A stretch of DNA of 51,310 nt from Planctomycetota bacterium (GTDB lineage: Bacteria > Planctomycetota > Planctomycetia > Pirellulales > Lacipirellulaceae): assembly GCA_029781135.1 (NCBI GenBank), contig JAKOXH010000005.1, forward strand, positions 1 through 51,310, written 5' to 3'. The notes beneath the pieces are model-generated. The model made no database searches. It worked only from the letters and a program-made list of their open reading frames with translations, and was not told where the DNA came from. This document shows, piece by piece, positions 26,416 through 35,806 of the stretch. The position numbers were made by a program, and so were the translations under genes. Position 1 is the first letter of the stretch. Each line of letters starts with the position of its first letter.

Positions 26416-26872
26416 TGCTGGTCGCCCCACGCTTTCGCAACCGGCTTCCGACTCAAATCGGGAGCCGTATTCTCGTTGATTTTGGATGATTGACCTTTCG
26501 GACAGGGCTACCCGGCAGGTGGGTATTCGGCCGCCCGACAGTCGCGAAACAGCTTTCCGCAACCCAGAATCGGGCCGGGCTAATATCGCTACGAAGTCCG
26601 TCACCCTTCTCTCCACACACGGACAGTCAATTGCTTCATGCGGCGTAACGCGTGGCACGTCCACGAGGCTCTGCAAGGGGCATGGAATCGTCGGTGATTC
26701 CTTAGTCCGCCATGCTCTTCTAAGACCCAGCGCGCCACCCAAAGGGAATAACGGATTGGCCTGTCTCCCCGCCCCGGCATGATTGCTTTCTTTCTCGCAG
26801 CCGTTAAGATGGGCAGTTTCGCTCCACTAAATCTGGCGTCTTGAGTAACACCTATCTTCGCGAGGCACCTCC
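26416..26872. other. Intergenic region, no supported gene
   Basis: About 460 bases between the YciE-like gene and the surface-protein gene. Overlapping open frames on both strands lack domains. I see no clear repeat or terminator. The ribosome binding site of the next gene (GAGG) is at its right edge. Confidence 0.4.
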
Positions 26873-28540
26873 ATGATGACGCTGAACTGGAAGAACTGGT
26901 CCGGACTTTTCCCAGCAAAACGGGCAGCCCGCCGGCCACAAAATACGATCAGTCGCCAGTTGAAGTTCGAGGCGCTGGAAGACCGGCGCGTGTTGGCCAT
27001 GATGGTGACTACTTTATCCGACGCACCCGTTTCTGGATTTGGACAGCAAATCGGTACTCTTAGGCAAGCCATTTACGATGCGAATCACACGCCCGGCGCC
27101 GACATAATCGACTTCGCAGCCGACTTGACCGGCACCATTGAACTCACGGTTGCTGATGATTTTACGAATGGCGCCTCAGCGCTTGTCGTATCATCCGAGA
27201 TCACCATTCGCGGCAACTCCCGGGGGATCACGATCAGCCAGAGCGACGCCGTTGGAATGCGTCTGTTTCGCGTGACGGCGGCGGCAAATTTGAAGCTCGA
27301 AAATCTATCGCTGACCAATGGAAACCTGCATGCCGACGACGGCGTGATGCCCGGCGCGGATGGCCAGGAGGCCCGCGGCGGCGCAATTTACAGCCAAGGA
27401 TCGGTGCAGATATTGAACAGCACTTTCTACAGTAACCAGGCCGTCGGCGGAAACGGCGGACCTGGCGGGAAGGGCGGCTCCGCCCGCGGCGGCGCGATCT
27501 ACAACGATGCCGGAACCCTCTCGGTAGCGAACTCCACATTTTCAGACAATGCGCTGCAAAGCGGAAATGGTCTTAATGGTGCGCCGAGCAGTCGCGGCGG
27601 CGCCATATTCAGCCGCAACGGTTCGATCATCGTTCATAATAGCACCATCACGAATACGACCGCCGCCGGAACAGGGCGCGGCATTTTTATCTCGGCTGAA
27701 GATGGCACGGCGTCTGCCGACATCTGGAGCACCATCATCGGCCAAACCGAAAAGAGCGTTTTTCAGGTCGAATTCCAAGCGGTCCCTGCGAGTGAGACCG
27801 ACCAGTTGATAATCACGGGTGGCAACAACCTGATTCGCTCTCAGGGCGGATCTTGGCAGATCACAGTCTCCACCGATGACCCACAACTTGGCCCTCTGCA
27901 AAACAATGGCGGACCTACGCTGACCCATGCCCTCAGCGCGGCGAGCCCTGCCATCGATATGGGTGATAACTTGCCCGGGCTCGCCTCCGATCAACGGGGC
28001 TTGGGCTTCGCCCGTGTCGCGGGCGGCGCTGCCGACATCGGGGCCTTTGAATTGCAGTCGGGTTCCGGCCCGGCACTCGTGGGCGACTACAATCTCAATC
28101 AAACGGTCGATGCGGCCGACTATGTGCTCTGGCGCAAAACGCTCGGTGAAGCGGTCGCTCAGTATGCCGATGCCGATGGCAACGGCAGCGGTTTAATCGA
28201 TGCGGGTGATTACACCGCGTGGCAAGCGCAATTTGGTGCGAGTGGCGTCGCGGCAGTTTCCATGGCATCGCCAGCATCTTTCCCAATGGAGACGATTGAG
28301 TCCGGCACTAATCGCCGGAAAGCGGTTCCCGTACTCGCAGCGGAGAATAGTGGATATCAGAATTACGAGTGCGCGCTGTTAACGACATTGGCGGCAGCCT
28401 CGAACGCTTCTGCCGCCAGCTTCGACGGTTTGGTTAGCCAAGAGGAGCTTCTGCCAAGTGCGGCAGAAGGCAACGCACTCTTCGCTCCTCTTGACGAGCT
28501 GTTCGCTGCCTTTGGCGACGAGCAATTGCTCTTATCGTAG
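26873..28540 (+). CDS. Dockerin-containing beta-helix surface protein (choice-of-anchor Q type)
   Basis: Extracellular protein of 555 residues. An N-terminal basic stretch is followed by 'LKFEALEDRRVLAM', a planctomycete surface-protein start motif thought to act in export or anchoring. The central part is a right-handed beta-helix of Gly/Asn/Ser repeats with GGAIYS/GGAIYN/GGAIFS rungs. Then comes the choice-of-anchor Q block (PQLGPLQNNGGPTLTHAL ... ADIGAFEL). Two dockerin-like calcium loops follow (GDYNLNQTVDAADYVLWRK and DADGNGSGLIDAGDYTAWQ), then an Ala/Leu-rich tail. The start is MM at 26873 with GAGG 7 nt upstream. No PEP-CTERM signal. Probably cell-surface adhesion or polymer binding (inference). 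Confidence 0.85.
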   Translation: MMTLNWKNWSGLFPAKRAARRPQNTISRQLKFEALEDRRVLAMMVTTLSDAPVSGFGQQIGTLRQAIYDANHTPGADIIDFAADLTGTIELTVADDFTNGASALVVSSEITIRGNSRGITISQSDAVGMRLFRVTAAANLKLENLSLTNGNLHADDGVMPGADGQEARGGAIYSQGSVQILNSTFYSNQAVGGNGGPGGKGGSARGGAIYNDAGTLSVANSTFSDNALQSGNGLNGAPSSRGGAIFSRNGSIIVHNSTITNTTAAGTGRGIFISAEDGTASADIWSTIIGQTEKSVFQVEFQAVPASETDQLIITGGNNLIRSQGGSWQITVSTDDPQLGPLQNNGGPTLTHALSAASPAIDMGDNLPGLASDQRGLGFARVAGGAADIGAFELQSGSGPALVGDYNLNQTVDAADYVLWRKTLGEAVAQYADADGNGSGLIDAGDYTAWQAQFGASGVAAVSMASPASFPMETIESGTNRRKAVPVLAAENSGYQNYECALLTTLAAASNASAASFDGLVSQEELLPSAAEGNALFAPLDELFAAFGDEQLLLS

Positions 28541-28556
28541 ATGCTGTCAAATAGCG

Positions 28557-29618
28557 TCACTCGATCACATCGCCGAAAGGCGTCGTGCGGCGGGGCATCC
28601 ATTTGCACAGCATGATGCCAAAGAAGAACAAGCCCACCAGCGGTGTGGCCATCAACATCATGCTGTACGGGTCGCTCGGCGTGAGCACCATCGCAATGAA
28701 GCAGATCACCAGCACGGAAATCCGCCAATTGCTCAAATAGATGCGCGTGGTGAAAATGCCGATGCGTTCCAGGAACAACATCACGAGCGGCAACTGGAAG
28801 CTGATGCCAAAGCCGAGCGGCAACACCAACACGAATGTGAGCCAGTCGCTGATCCGGGCGTCGGGATCGATGCCCATCCAGTCGTAAAACGACAGCAGGA
28901 ATGCCAAGACAAAACGAAAGACGACGAAGAACGCCAACGCGGCGCCGGCAATAAACAACCCCAAGCTGAACGGCAAGAACACTCGCACATAGCGCTGTTC
29001 GTGCGGATACAGGCCGGCGGCCACGAACTGCCATATAAAGTAAAACACGAACGGGCAAGCCAGCACGATGCCGAGTACGATGGCCGCTTTCATGTAAACG
29101 ACAAACGGCTCTTCCATTCGCAAGCCGACGATGCGCACACGGGAATCGTCCTCGACACGGTGGTAAGTGCGGAAGATCGCCAGATCGTCGAGCTTGACCG
29201 GCTCGTCCGGCTTGCGCCCTGGTATGGCCGATAAGTCGATGGCTTGCGGGACGAGCTTCTTCAGCAGCGTCGCCAAGTCGCGAAAATCGACGTACCGCTC
29301 CTCCATAATCAGCTTCTGCTCGGCAAAGGTCCGTGCGGCCTCGTCTAGGTCTTTGGGAACGGGCGCTCCGTTGGCCGCTTCCCTTTCGAGATAGTCGCGA
29401 TACTGCTTGGCACCTAGCCCAGTGTAATAGTCTTCGAGCGCATTCTTCAGCGGCGTCTGCACGTACGCCACCAAGTAATTGGCGAACAATAACCCAATTA
29501 GGACACCCACGATCAACGACAACACGGCCTTCACCAACGAAAAGCGCAGCTCCTCCAGGTGCTCGCCGAACGTCATCTTGGTGTGTTCGAACAGGTCTTC
29601 GTTATGAGGGCGATGCAC
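28557..29618 (-). CDS. Sec-independent protein translocase TatC
   Basis: Core integral membrane subunit of the twin-arginine translocase that recognises folded, cofactor-bearing precursors. The N-terminus has the TatC signature 'MTFGEHLEELRFSLVKAVL'. Later helices carry FYFIWQFVAAGLYPHEQRY (the conserved F-x-P/Glu region) and GFGISFQLPLVMLFLERIGI. The loop after the first helix is about 120 residues longer than in E. coli TatC (roughly residues 50-175, charged, Pro-rich). The start is uncertain: GTG 29618 gives a family-like N-terminus; ATG 29576 and ATG 29687 are alternatives, and none has a strong ribosome binding site. No tatA/tatB nearby. Confidence 0.9.
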   Translation of the reverse strand: MHRPHNEDLFEHTKMTFGEHLEELRFSLVKAVLSLIVGVLIGLLFANYLVAYVQTPLKNALEDYYTGLGAKQYRDYLEREAANGAPVPKDLDEAARTFAEQKLIMEERYVDFRDLATLLKKLVPQAIDLSAIPGRKPDEPVKLDDLAIFRTYHRVEDDSRVRIVGLRMEEPFVVYMKAAIVLGIVLACPFVFYFIWQFVAAGLYPHEQRYVRVFLPFSLGLFIAGAALAFFVVFRFVLAFLLSFYDWMGIDPDARISDWLTFVLVLPLGFGISFQLPLVMLFLERIGIFTTRIYLSNWRISVLVICFIAMVLTPSDPYSMMLMATPLVGLFFFGIMLCKWMPRRTTPFGDVIE

Positions 29619-29879
29619 GCGGGGCAAGGGAGGGGCAAGAGGAAGGAGTGCGGGGAGCCAGACGGCCGTCTGGAACGAAAATGGCAATAAATGCCACTAT
29701 TAGCGATGATAACTACCGATTTGTCGCGCGACAATGTGCCGACGCGGCGCATCAGGGCCAATTGAGCCGTTCGACTTGGTCCTATTCCCGTTCGGCATAT
29801 ACTTATGGAACTGCTAATTCATACGGAACCGAGTAAATTTCGTGTTTGGCGGAATTGAACGGAGAGTTTGTAGAAAATT

Positions 29880-30851
29880 ATGGCGACACTTGGCCCGCTA
29901 CGATTTCGACCGATTTTGCGCGATTACCTGTGGGGCGGAAACCGCCTGGCCACGGAGCTGCATAAACCACTGGGCACGCTCACTCGCGCTGCGGAGAGTT
30001 GGGAGATCGTCGATCATGGGGCCGATCAAAGCGTCGTCATCGAGGGCCCGCTCGCGGGTAAGACGCTGCATCAACTTGTTGGCGAATCTGGCCCAGCGCT
30101 GCTGGGACGTCATGTTCCGTTGACTCAGTTTCCCCTGCTGTTCAAGTTCTTAGACTGTTGCCAAACGCTTTCCGTCCAAGTACATCCGAATGATGCCCAA
30201 GCAGCCAAACTGACTCCGCCCGATTTGGGCAAGACCGAAGCGTGGTATGTTCTCGCCGCCGAACCGGGCAGCAAAGTGTACGCTGGTTTGAAAACCGGCA
30301 TTGATCGACCGATGCTCGAACGCGCCGTGGCTAATGGAACGTGCGCTGAGTGTTTGCATTCCTTTGAACCGCGCGTGGGAGACTGCATTTTGATCGAGGC
30401 GGGCACGGTTCACGCGCTCGGCGCCGGGTTGCTCGTCGCTGAGATTCAACAAGCTAGCGATACGACGTATCGGCTGTTCGACTGGAATCGCGTCGACCGC
30501 GATGGCAAGCCGCGCGAATTGCACGTGCGGCAATCGCTGGCGACGATCGATTTCGCGCGCGGGCCGGTCGCTGCGGTAACACCCTCGCAAGTTGGCGAGA
30601 CGAACATCGAGCGGTTGGCGGCATGTGATAAGTTCGTGCTCGATCGCCGCACTGTTGAAGCTGCGCAAACAATTACCGCCGATCATCGGTTTCACATTTT
30701 GGCTGTGATTGATGGCAACGCAAAACTGGTTTCGGAATCAAACAGTCGGTCTCTTCATCGAGGCGAGACCGTCCTCGTGCCGGCTGCCACCTTGCCGGCC
30801 GAAATCGTGGGGCAGGGCAGGGCGACGGTCTTGGATATGTATTTGCCTTGA
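29880..30851 (+). CDS. Mannose-6-phosphate isomerase, class I
   Basis: Protein of 323 residues of the short class I phosphomannose isomerase type. It interconverts fructose 6-phosphate and mannose 6-phosphate, feeding GDP-mannose and surface polysaccharide synthesis. The zinc site motifs are visible: QVHPND, the KTEAWYVL block (Glu ligand) and EAGTVHALG (His ligand). EIQQASDTTYRLFDWNRVD is the conserved C-terminal active-site block. Spacing to the next gene is 90 nt on the same strand. Contains the G-rich 15-mer at 30809-30823 near its end. Confidence 0.93.
   Translation: MATLGPLRFRPILRDYLWGGNRLATELHKPLGTLTRAAESWEIVDHGADQSVVIEGPLAGKTLHQLVGESGPALLGRHVPLTQFPLLFKFLDCCQTLSVQVHPNDAQAAKLTPPDLGKTEAWYVLAAEPGSKVYAGLKTGIDRPMLERAVANGTCAECLHSFEPRVGDCILIEAGTVHALGAGLLVAEIQQASDTTYRLFDWNRVDRDGKPRELHVRQSLATIDFARGPVAAVTPSQVGETNIERLAACDKFVLDRRTVEAAQTITADHRFHILAVIDGNAKLVSESNSRSLHRGETVLVPAATLPAEIVGQGRATVLDMYLP
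30809..30823 (+). repeat. G-rich 15-mer GGGGCAGGGCAGGGC, copy 1
   Basis: Identical 15-mers occur at 39083-39097 and 50638-50652, and close variants at 41313-41327 and 48905-48918, all on the plus strand. Here it lies in the isomerase gene, in a different reading frame from the other two coding copies. Confidence 0.7.
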
Positions 30852-30941
30852 TTTTGCCGACCGAACATCGCTTGGCCGGTTCGCCTGTTGGTCTCTATAA
30901 TCTGCCGCCGTTTTGTGTCCAGCCTCCGTCGGCAGATCGAT

Positions 30942-31475
30942 ATGAAGCCAAAATTAGTTGCTCGCGATTGGAAGGCCCTCGGGGCGGTCCTGGCTTGGGT
31001 ATTTGCCACGAGCGGCTGTTCGCCGGAAGCGCAGCGGTATATTCGGTTTCCGAACTTCGCCCATCCGGGGCCTGCGGCGGCGCAGCGCGCAGACGCCATC
31101 TACCACGATCCCTATCCGCTAAATGACCTGGGGCCGGAAATTGTGGGTGGCCGGCCGCTGGCTTATCAACAGTCTTTGAACGAGGTCGACCGAGCGCGCT
31201 TGCAACGACCAGGGCAAATGTTGCGACCCGTGCCCGTTCCCGGTTCGGCAGTCGCTGCGCCGCCGGTGACGAGTTCGCCGTTCCCCGTCGCGCCGGCACA
31301 GCCCGCCGCGCCTTTGGCGACGACACCGCCACCTATCGTTACCTCGCCGGCTCCCGCTCTAGCCCCCGCACCGCCACCGGCTGCCTATGGCACGCCGGTT
31401 GCGCCGATCGTCACTACGCCGGCCCCACCTGCGAACACGAACTCATTTCCTCCGCAGCAGCGTGCCCCTTACTAA
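30942..31475 (+). CDS. Proline-rich lipoprotein, unknown function
   Basis: Protein of about 177 residues. The signal ends in a lipobox-like ATSGC. A short conserved-looking region (AQRYIRFPNFAHPGPAAAQR, IYHDPYPLNDLGPEI) is followed by a long Pro/Ala/Thr-rich tail with PPA/APA repeats. The tail probably spans peptidoglycan or is disordered. The ATG at 30942 is chosen because it places the signal at the N-terminus; an upstream ATG at 30888 is possible. No domain recognised. Confidence 0.65.
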   Translation: MKPKLVARDWKALGAVLAWVFATSGCSPEAQRYIRFPNFAHPGPAAAQRADAIYHDPYPLNDLGPEIVGGRPLAYQQSLNEVDRARLQRPGQMLRPVPVPGSAVAAPPVTSSPFPVAPAQPAAPLATTPPPIVTSPAPALAPAPPPAAYGTPVAPIVTTPAPPANTNSFPPQQRAPY

Positions 31476-31579
31476 CGGAACACGCCGAGCCTCCCCCTGG
31501 GCGTTGGTTACGGTGCAGCCTATCATGGCATGTGCAGGTATTGTCCCAGAACGTGCCATTTCACGCTCGGTCAGCTCGA

Positions 31580-32560
31580 ATGCGCCCTCGAAAGTCTCAG
31601 TCCCGAAAGAATTCACAGCCGCGCGCATCGCAATCGCGTTCCCAGCGTACGCATCCGCGGCGGTCCCGAGCACTGCGTTCGCAACCTTTTGCCGTTGCGA
31701 AGGAAGGAGTTGAATCGGACGATCGACTCCAGAAAGTTTTGGCGCAGGCCGGTGTTGCCAGTCGGCGCGATTGTGAGGAGTTGATTCTTACTGGCCGCGT
31801 GGAAGTCGATCGCAAGGTCGTGACCGAGCTGGGCACGCGCGTTAATCCGCTCACCCAGGAAATCCGGGTGGACGGGGAAGTATTGCCGCGACCGAAGCCC
31901 GTATACCTTGCCGTCAACAAACCGGTCGGCGTCGTGTGTACGGCACGCGACCCGGCGGGACGGCCACGCGTGACCGATTTACTGCCGCCGAACACTCCGC
32001 GGGCATTTTGCGTCGGCAGACTCGACCTTGCTACCGAAGGGCTAATTCTCGTCACCAATGACGGCGAATTAGCGAATGGGCTCACGCACCCGCGGCACGG
32101 CGTGGAAAAAGTGTATCACGTCCAAGTCGCGGGACAAATGGAGCGCGATGTACTCGCTCAACTTCACAAGGGTATTTACCTAGCGGAAGGTTTCGCCCAT
32201 GCCAAGCATGTGCGCATCAAAAGCCGCCGCAAGCGCTCGACCCTGCTAGAAATGGTCCTCGACGAAGGCCGAAACCGCGAAGTCCGCCGCTTGCTCGCGC
32301 GCGTGGGTCATAAGGTGCAGCGGCTCAAACGCATTGCCGTCGGACCCGTGCGGCTCGGCGAGATGCCGGTGGGCGCTGTCCGACAGCTTACGAAACAAGA
32401 GATTGAGGCGTTGCAGCGGGCCGTGGCGCAAGGTCCCAAGGAACGACAATTTCCCAAAGGCGGTAGGAAGCCACCGAGGTCTCATGGAACACAAAAGTAC
32501 GCCGGCAGTCAACCGCACAAGCCGCGCAGAGACGGACCCACGATCATTGGCGGCAAATAG
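31580..32560 (+). CDS. RsuA/RluB-family rRNA pseudouridine synthase
   Basis: Protein of about 326 residues. A Lys/Arg/Ser/Gln-rich N-terminal extension (about 35 residues) precedes the S4 RNA-binding domain (RLQKVLAQAGVASRRDCEELI). The catalytic domain has the signature GRLDLATEGLILVTNDGEL, with the nucleophilic Asp, and the late block LDEGRNREVRRLLARVGHKV. It converts uridine to pseudouridine in 23S (RluB-like) or 16S rRNA; which one cannot be told. A basic Gly/Lys/Arg tail follows. The start is uncertain: ATG 31580 is taken, and a GTG at 31532 gives 16 extra residues. Confidence 0.9.
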   Translation: MRPRKSQSRKNSQPRASQSRSQRTHPRRSRALRSQPFAVAKEGVESDDRLQKVLAQAGVASRRDCEELILTGRVEVDRKVVTELGTRVNPLTQEIRVDGEVLPRPKPVYLAVNKPVGVVCTARDPAGRPRVTDLLPPNTPRAFCVGRLDLATEGLILVTNDGELANGLTHPRHGVEKVYHVQVAGQMERDVLAQLHKGIYLAEGFAHAKHVRIKSRRKRSTLLEMVLDEGRNREVRRLLARVGHKVQRLKRIAVGPVRLGEMPVGAVRQLTKQEIEALQRAVAQGPKERQFPKGGRKPPRSHGTQKYAGSQPHKPRRDGPTIIGGK

Positions 32561-32608
32561 AATTGCCCCGCAGACCCCAGGAGGATTGTTAGCCGCGTCG
32601 TTTGCAGG

Positions 32609-32715
32609 TTGAACAGGAGATAACAGAGAGAACAGAGTATTTCAACATCGCACGACGAGCGTTGCCTCGAACTTTGGGATGTCTGCCTCTGTTTGCTCTG
32701 TTATCTCCTGTTCAA
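32609..32715. repeat. Word-iterated inverted repeat (AACAGAG family)
   Basis: The left arm 32609-32637 (TTGAACAGGAGATAACAGAG...) and the inverted right arm 32687-32715 match at 27 of 29 positions by eye. Each arm contains repeated AACAGAG. The 49-nt loop has no coding potential. It lies between the pseudouridine synthase and pyrK. It could fold in RNA, but lacks the T-run of a terminator. Confidence 0.7.
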
Positions 32716-32839
32716 TTTGAGGGTTATTTCCGCGAATAGGCCATAAATGACTGTGCGATTTCTTTCGCCCCGACGCTTGTGCTTCATCGCAGTTTTTGTG
32801 ACTTCTTGTGTTTTTTGTGGCCATTCCGCCTAAGCAATC

Positions 32840-33733
32840 ATGCCGAGATCCTCGACCGAACGTAATCCACTGCACGCCGGTTACTACGCCGACTCGGCCA
32901 ATCAAGCGCGCGTGCCCATCGTCGAAAATGTGCGCTTGGCACGGGACACCTACCGCATGCGTTTCGAGTGCCCAGAAATTGCCAAGAGAATTGTGCCGGG
33001 CCAGTTTCTCATGGTGCGGCTAGCGGGCCTGAACGACCCGTTATTGGGGCGGCCACTTGCCCTCTACGACACCGTTTGCGACTCAGTTGGAAAACCAATC
33101 GGCATCGACATCGTCTACCTCACGGTCGGCAAAATGACCCGACGATTGGCTCAATGCGTGGCGGGCGACGAATTGGACGTCTGGGGGCCGCTAGGCAACG
33201 GCTTTCCCGCAATAGCAACCGACCATCTCATCATGGTGGCTGGCGGAATCGGCCAAACGCCGTTTCTGGCGCTGGGGCAAGAATACTTAGGTCGCCGCGT
33301 TTACGGTGCAACGTCAAGAAGCGTGCAATCTGCCCACAAGGTCACGCTATGCTACGGGATACGGTCGGCCGGGTTCCTGGCGGGCGTGGCCGATTTCAAA
33401 AAAGCCGGCATCGATGTGCGCCTCAGCAGCGACGACGGCTCGATCGGCCACCCTGGCTTTGTAACCGAAGTCTTGCGCCAAGTGCTGGCGGAAACATCCA
33501 GCGAGAATCGGGCCGTCGTGTGCTGCGGTCCCGAACCAATGATGCACGCCGTCGCCGCCCTGTGCAAACGCGAGAACACACGCTGCTATGTTTCGCTCGA
33601 AACGCCCATGGCCTGCGGCATCGGCATTTGCTTCAGTTGCGTCACACGCGTCCGCCAGCCCGATGGCTCATGGGATTACAAACGAACATGCGTCGAAGGA
33701 CCGATCTTCGACGCACACAAGATTGAGTGGTAA
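32840..33733 (+). CDS. Dihydroorotate dehydrogenase electron transfer subunit (PyrK-type)
   Basis: Protein of 297 residues of the ferredoxin-NADP reductase superfamily. An N-terminal FAD-binding barrel (PGQFLMVRL ... RPLALYD) is followed by an NAD-binding fold (MVAGGIGQTPFLAL). The C-terminal 2Fe-2S cluster site CGIGICFSC plus Cys in KRTCVEGP is diagnostic of PyrK. It links dihydroorotate oxidation in pyrimidine synthesis to NAD. The catalytic PyrD partner is not adjacent. The insertion around EYLGRRVYGATSRSVQS is longer than usual. ATG 32840 has no strong ribosome binding site. Confidence 0.88.
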   Translation: MPRSSTERNPLHAGYYADSANQARVPIVENVRLARDTYRMRFECPEIAKRIVPGQFLMVRLAGLNDPLLGRPLALYDTVCDSVGKPIGIDIVYLTVGKMTRRLAQCVAGDELDVWGPLGNGFPAIATDHLIMVAGGIGQTPFLALGQEYLGRRVYGATSRSVQSAHKVTLCYGIRSAGFLAGVADFKKAGIDVRLSSDDGSIGHPGFVTEVLRQVLAETSSENRAVVCCGPEPMMHAVAALCKRENTRCYVSLETPMACGIGICFSCVTRVRQPDGSWDYKRTCVEGPIFDAHKIEW

Positions 33734-33804
33734 CAGCCGTTGCTACTTCAGCAAATTGGCAATGAGCTACCCGCCAAGCAGACACGATCGCCCACAGACG
33801 ACCG

Positions 33805-34074
33805 CTACTTGCCCTTAAGGGCTTTAATCGCACTGGACAATCGCGACTTCGTTCGCGCGGCGGCGTTGGCGTGAATCACATTGGCGGCGGCCGCCTTGTC
33901 GAGCTTCTTCACAAACGCGCGAAACTCGGTTTCACTTTGCTCGACGTTCTTGGAACCGATGGCGGCACGCACTTTGCGCAACTGCGTACGCAAGGTCGAC
34001 TTCGAAGAACGATTCCGGGCGCGGCGGACCGAATCCTGCCGCATCCGCTTCTTGGCACTGGCTGTATTGGGCAT
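33805..34074 (-). CDS. Ribosomal protein S20
   Basis: Small-subunit protein of 89 residues that binds the 5' domain of 16S rRNA. It starts MPNTASAKKRMRQDSVRR, shows the basic three-helix pattern, and ends with NAAARTKSRLSSAIKAL, all typical of bS20. The ATG at 34074 is chosen over the frame-start at 34143 because it gives the exact family N-terminus. No strong ribosome binding site; the leader carries a word-iterated repeat (34082-34196). Confidence 0.95.
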   Translation of the reverse strand: MPNTASAKKRMRQDSVRRARNRSSKSTLRTQLRKVRAAIGSKNVEQSETEFRAFVKKLDKAAAANVIHANAAARTKSRLSSAIKALKGK

Positions 34075-34081
34075 TTTTTGA

Positions 34082-34196
34082 AAGGTGTAAGGTGTTAGGC
34101 GTAAGGTGTAAGTGAGAGGCCGGCGACCGACATTGGCCACCAATAAGTACGCGATATGTCCGCCCCTAACGACTTACGCCTTAAGCCTTACGACTT
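34082..34196. repeat. Word-iterated repeat (GTAAGGTGT/TTAGGCGTAAG family) in the S20 leader
   Basis: 34082-34112 reads as iterations of GGTGTAA/GGCGTAAG. 34165-34196 carries an imperfect inverted set (CTAACGACTTACGCCTTAAGCC...). Together they fill most of the gap between the S20 and TPR genes, both read leftward, so they lie in the S20 leader. S20 synthesis is autogenously controlled in E. coli, but I see no evidence linking this repeat to that. Confidence 0.6.
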
Positions 34197-34201
34197 CGGA
34201 A

Positions 34202-35677
34202 TCACACACTATCGCGTAATGAAGCGAGTTTGTCCAGCCGTTCGGCCACATCGCGGTAACCGAAATCGATGGCGGCGAGCTGCGTAAGGTATTTTTCGGC
34301 CTTTTCGCGCTCATCGAGTTCGGCCGCCAAAACGCCAGCCCGGTAAAGCGCGAGCTTTTTGGTATCTTGCTGGAAATCATCCGACGCCTGAATGGCGGCC
34401 TCATAGCTGCCCAGGGCGAGCCGAAACTGGCGGATATGTTGAAAAGCCTCTCCCAGGTGCAACTGAACGAGGGCCTTGTGACGGGTATCGTCTCGGGCGG
34501 ATTGGAAAGCCTGGATTGCCTCTTTGAACTTGCCCGCCCGTTTGCAGCGCAACCCTAACTCGTACTGGAGCAGGGAATTGCCCGGATTGCGGGCGACTCG
34601 CGCGGCATAAACTTCCAATTCCGCCTGGTTGGCCTGAGCAGCCATCCGTCGAGCGAGTTCGATCGATTCTGGCGTCTTGTCTTTTTCAGCACGCTGCTGC
34701 GCCACGGAAACCTGATGCTGCGCGTGTCGTAGGTGGGCCTCTTCCAGCCGCTCGCGTATCTGCAAATCTCCACCGCCAGACGCGGCTAGCGCCCGGCCGA
34801 GGATGTCGGACGCTTCCCGCAATCGGTTTTGCGTTGTGAACAAGTCCGCGAGTTCCAAGTAGCTTTCCGTCTTGGCTGGCTCCTTAGCGATGGCGGCTAA
34901 CAACTCTTTTTCGCGTTCGCCCTCGGCTCGGCTCGGGGCAGGTGCCAACCAGGATTTGCGGCCCTCGCCGGCGTTTTGAACAATCCGTTCGCGTACCGAC
35001 GATTCGAGTTCCGCCGAATCCGTCACCGCGCCTTGCAACAACTCTTGGCTGTAGCCGCCTTTTTGAATCGTTCGTTCGACACTCAGCGTTGAAATCGCCT
35101 TGGCCGCTTCTTCATCGCCCGGCTTGGCTTGTTCCACGCGGCGCCAGCAGCTGATGGCCTGGTCGAATTGACCGAGCCGTGTGAGCGTTTCGGCCGCCTT
35201 GCGATTCACCGTCACATCCTTGGGCGCGACATCGAGCGCCCAGCGCAGCACAAATAACTGGCATTCATCGCTGCCGATTTGGTGATAGGCGTCGGCCACG
35301 TCGAGCAGCGTGCTCGTATCCCAGGGGTTTGATTTGAGCGCCTCACAGGCGGCGGTAAAGGCCTCGCGCCATTGCCCTTTGCCGGCCGCTTTGTTGAGGG
35401 CCATCCGAGACGTTCTGATGCGTAGCCCCGCGAACCGAGCACCTTTTTTGTTGTTGCCGTACTTCTGCGCGAGGTTGCCAAGGAAGTGCTGTAGGTAGAT
35501 CAGGTTTGCCGGATCTTCGACCAAGCACTGCGTGAACAGATCGTGCGCGTAGTCGTAGTCCGCCTTCTCCGAAGATCGTAAGCCATGCTCGAACACTGCC
35601 TGCAAGCGCTGCCGAACGGCGGCCGTCACGGGCGGCAAAAACGTGCGACTCGAACGCGCTGGCTGCTGTGCGGACAT
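34202..35677 (-). CDS. TPR-repeat protein, unknown function
   Basis: Protein of about 491 residues almost entirely made of TPR-like helical pairs (ADYDYAHDLFTQCLVEDPAN, AISCWRRVEQAKPGDEEAAK, ESYLELADLFTTQNRLREA, SYEAAIQASDDFQQDTKKLALYR quoted in part). A central Ser/Glu-rich linker (about 225-260) separates two TPR blocks. TPR arrays are protein-interaction scaffolds; the partner is unknown. The start ATG 35677 (MSAQQPARSS) is preferred over ATG 35728 by composition, but neither has a clear ribosome binding site. It ends about 128 nt before the S20 start on the same strand. Confidence 0.8.
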   Translation of the reverse strand: MSAQQPARSSRTFLPPVTAAVRQRLQAVFEHGLRSSEKADYDYAHDLFTQCLVEDPANLIYLQHFLGNLAQKYGNNKKGARFAGLRIRTSRMALNKAAGKGQWREAFTAACEALKSNPWDTSTLLDVADAYHQIGSDECQLFVLRWALDVAPKDVTVNRKAAETLTRLGQFDQAISCWRRVEQAKPGDEEAAKAISTLSVERTIQKGGYSQELLQGAVTDSAELESSVRERIVQNAGEGRKSWLAPAPSRAEGEREKELLAAIAKEPAKTESYLELADLFTTQNRLREASDILGRALAASGGGDLQIRERLEEAHLRHAQHQVSVAQQRAEKDKTPESIELARRMAAQANQAELEVYAARVARNPGNSLLQYELGLRCKRAGKFKEAIQAFQSARDDTRHKALVQLHLGEAFQHIRQFRLALGSYEAAIQASDDFQQDTKKLALYRAGVLAAELDEREKAEKYLTQLAAIDFGYRDVAERLDKLASLRDSV

Positions 35678-35806
35678 GAACGCCAAGGACTCGTGAAGAT
35701 TGTGCTTCTCGGTGAGAATCAGCTTCATTTTAGCACGCCGCTTTTAACGCACATAGTCATCAGTTAACGTAAGTTAAGAGGCTTAGAGCAGTTCGGAAGA
35801 CACAGA

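Noticed and set aside
28458..29234. 258-codon plus-strand frame rich in His/Gln/Glu
   Set aside because: Antisense shadow of tatC.
34075..34201. Possible riboswitch or autoregulatory leader of S20
   Set aside because: The sequence is explained by a word-iterated repeat family seen elsewhere; no known riboswitch or S20-leader structure recognised.
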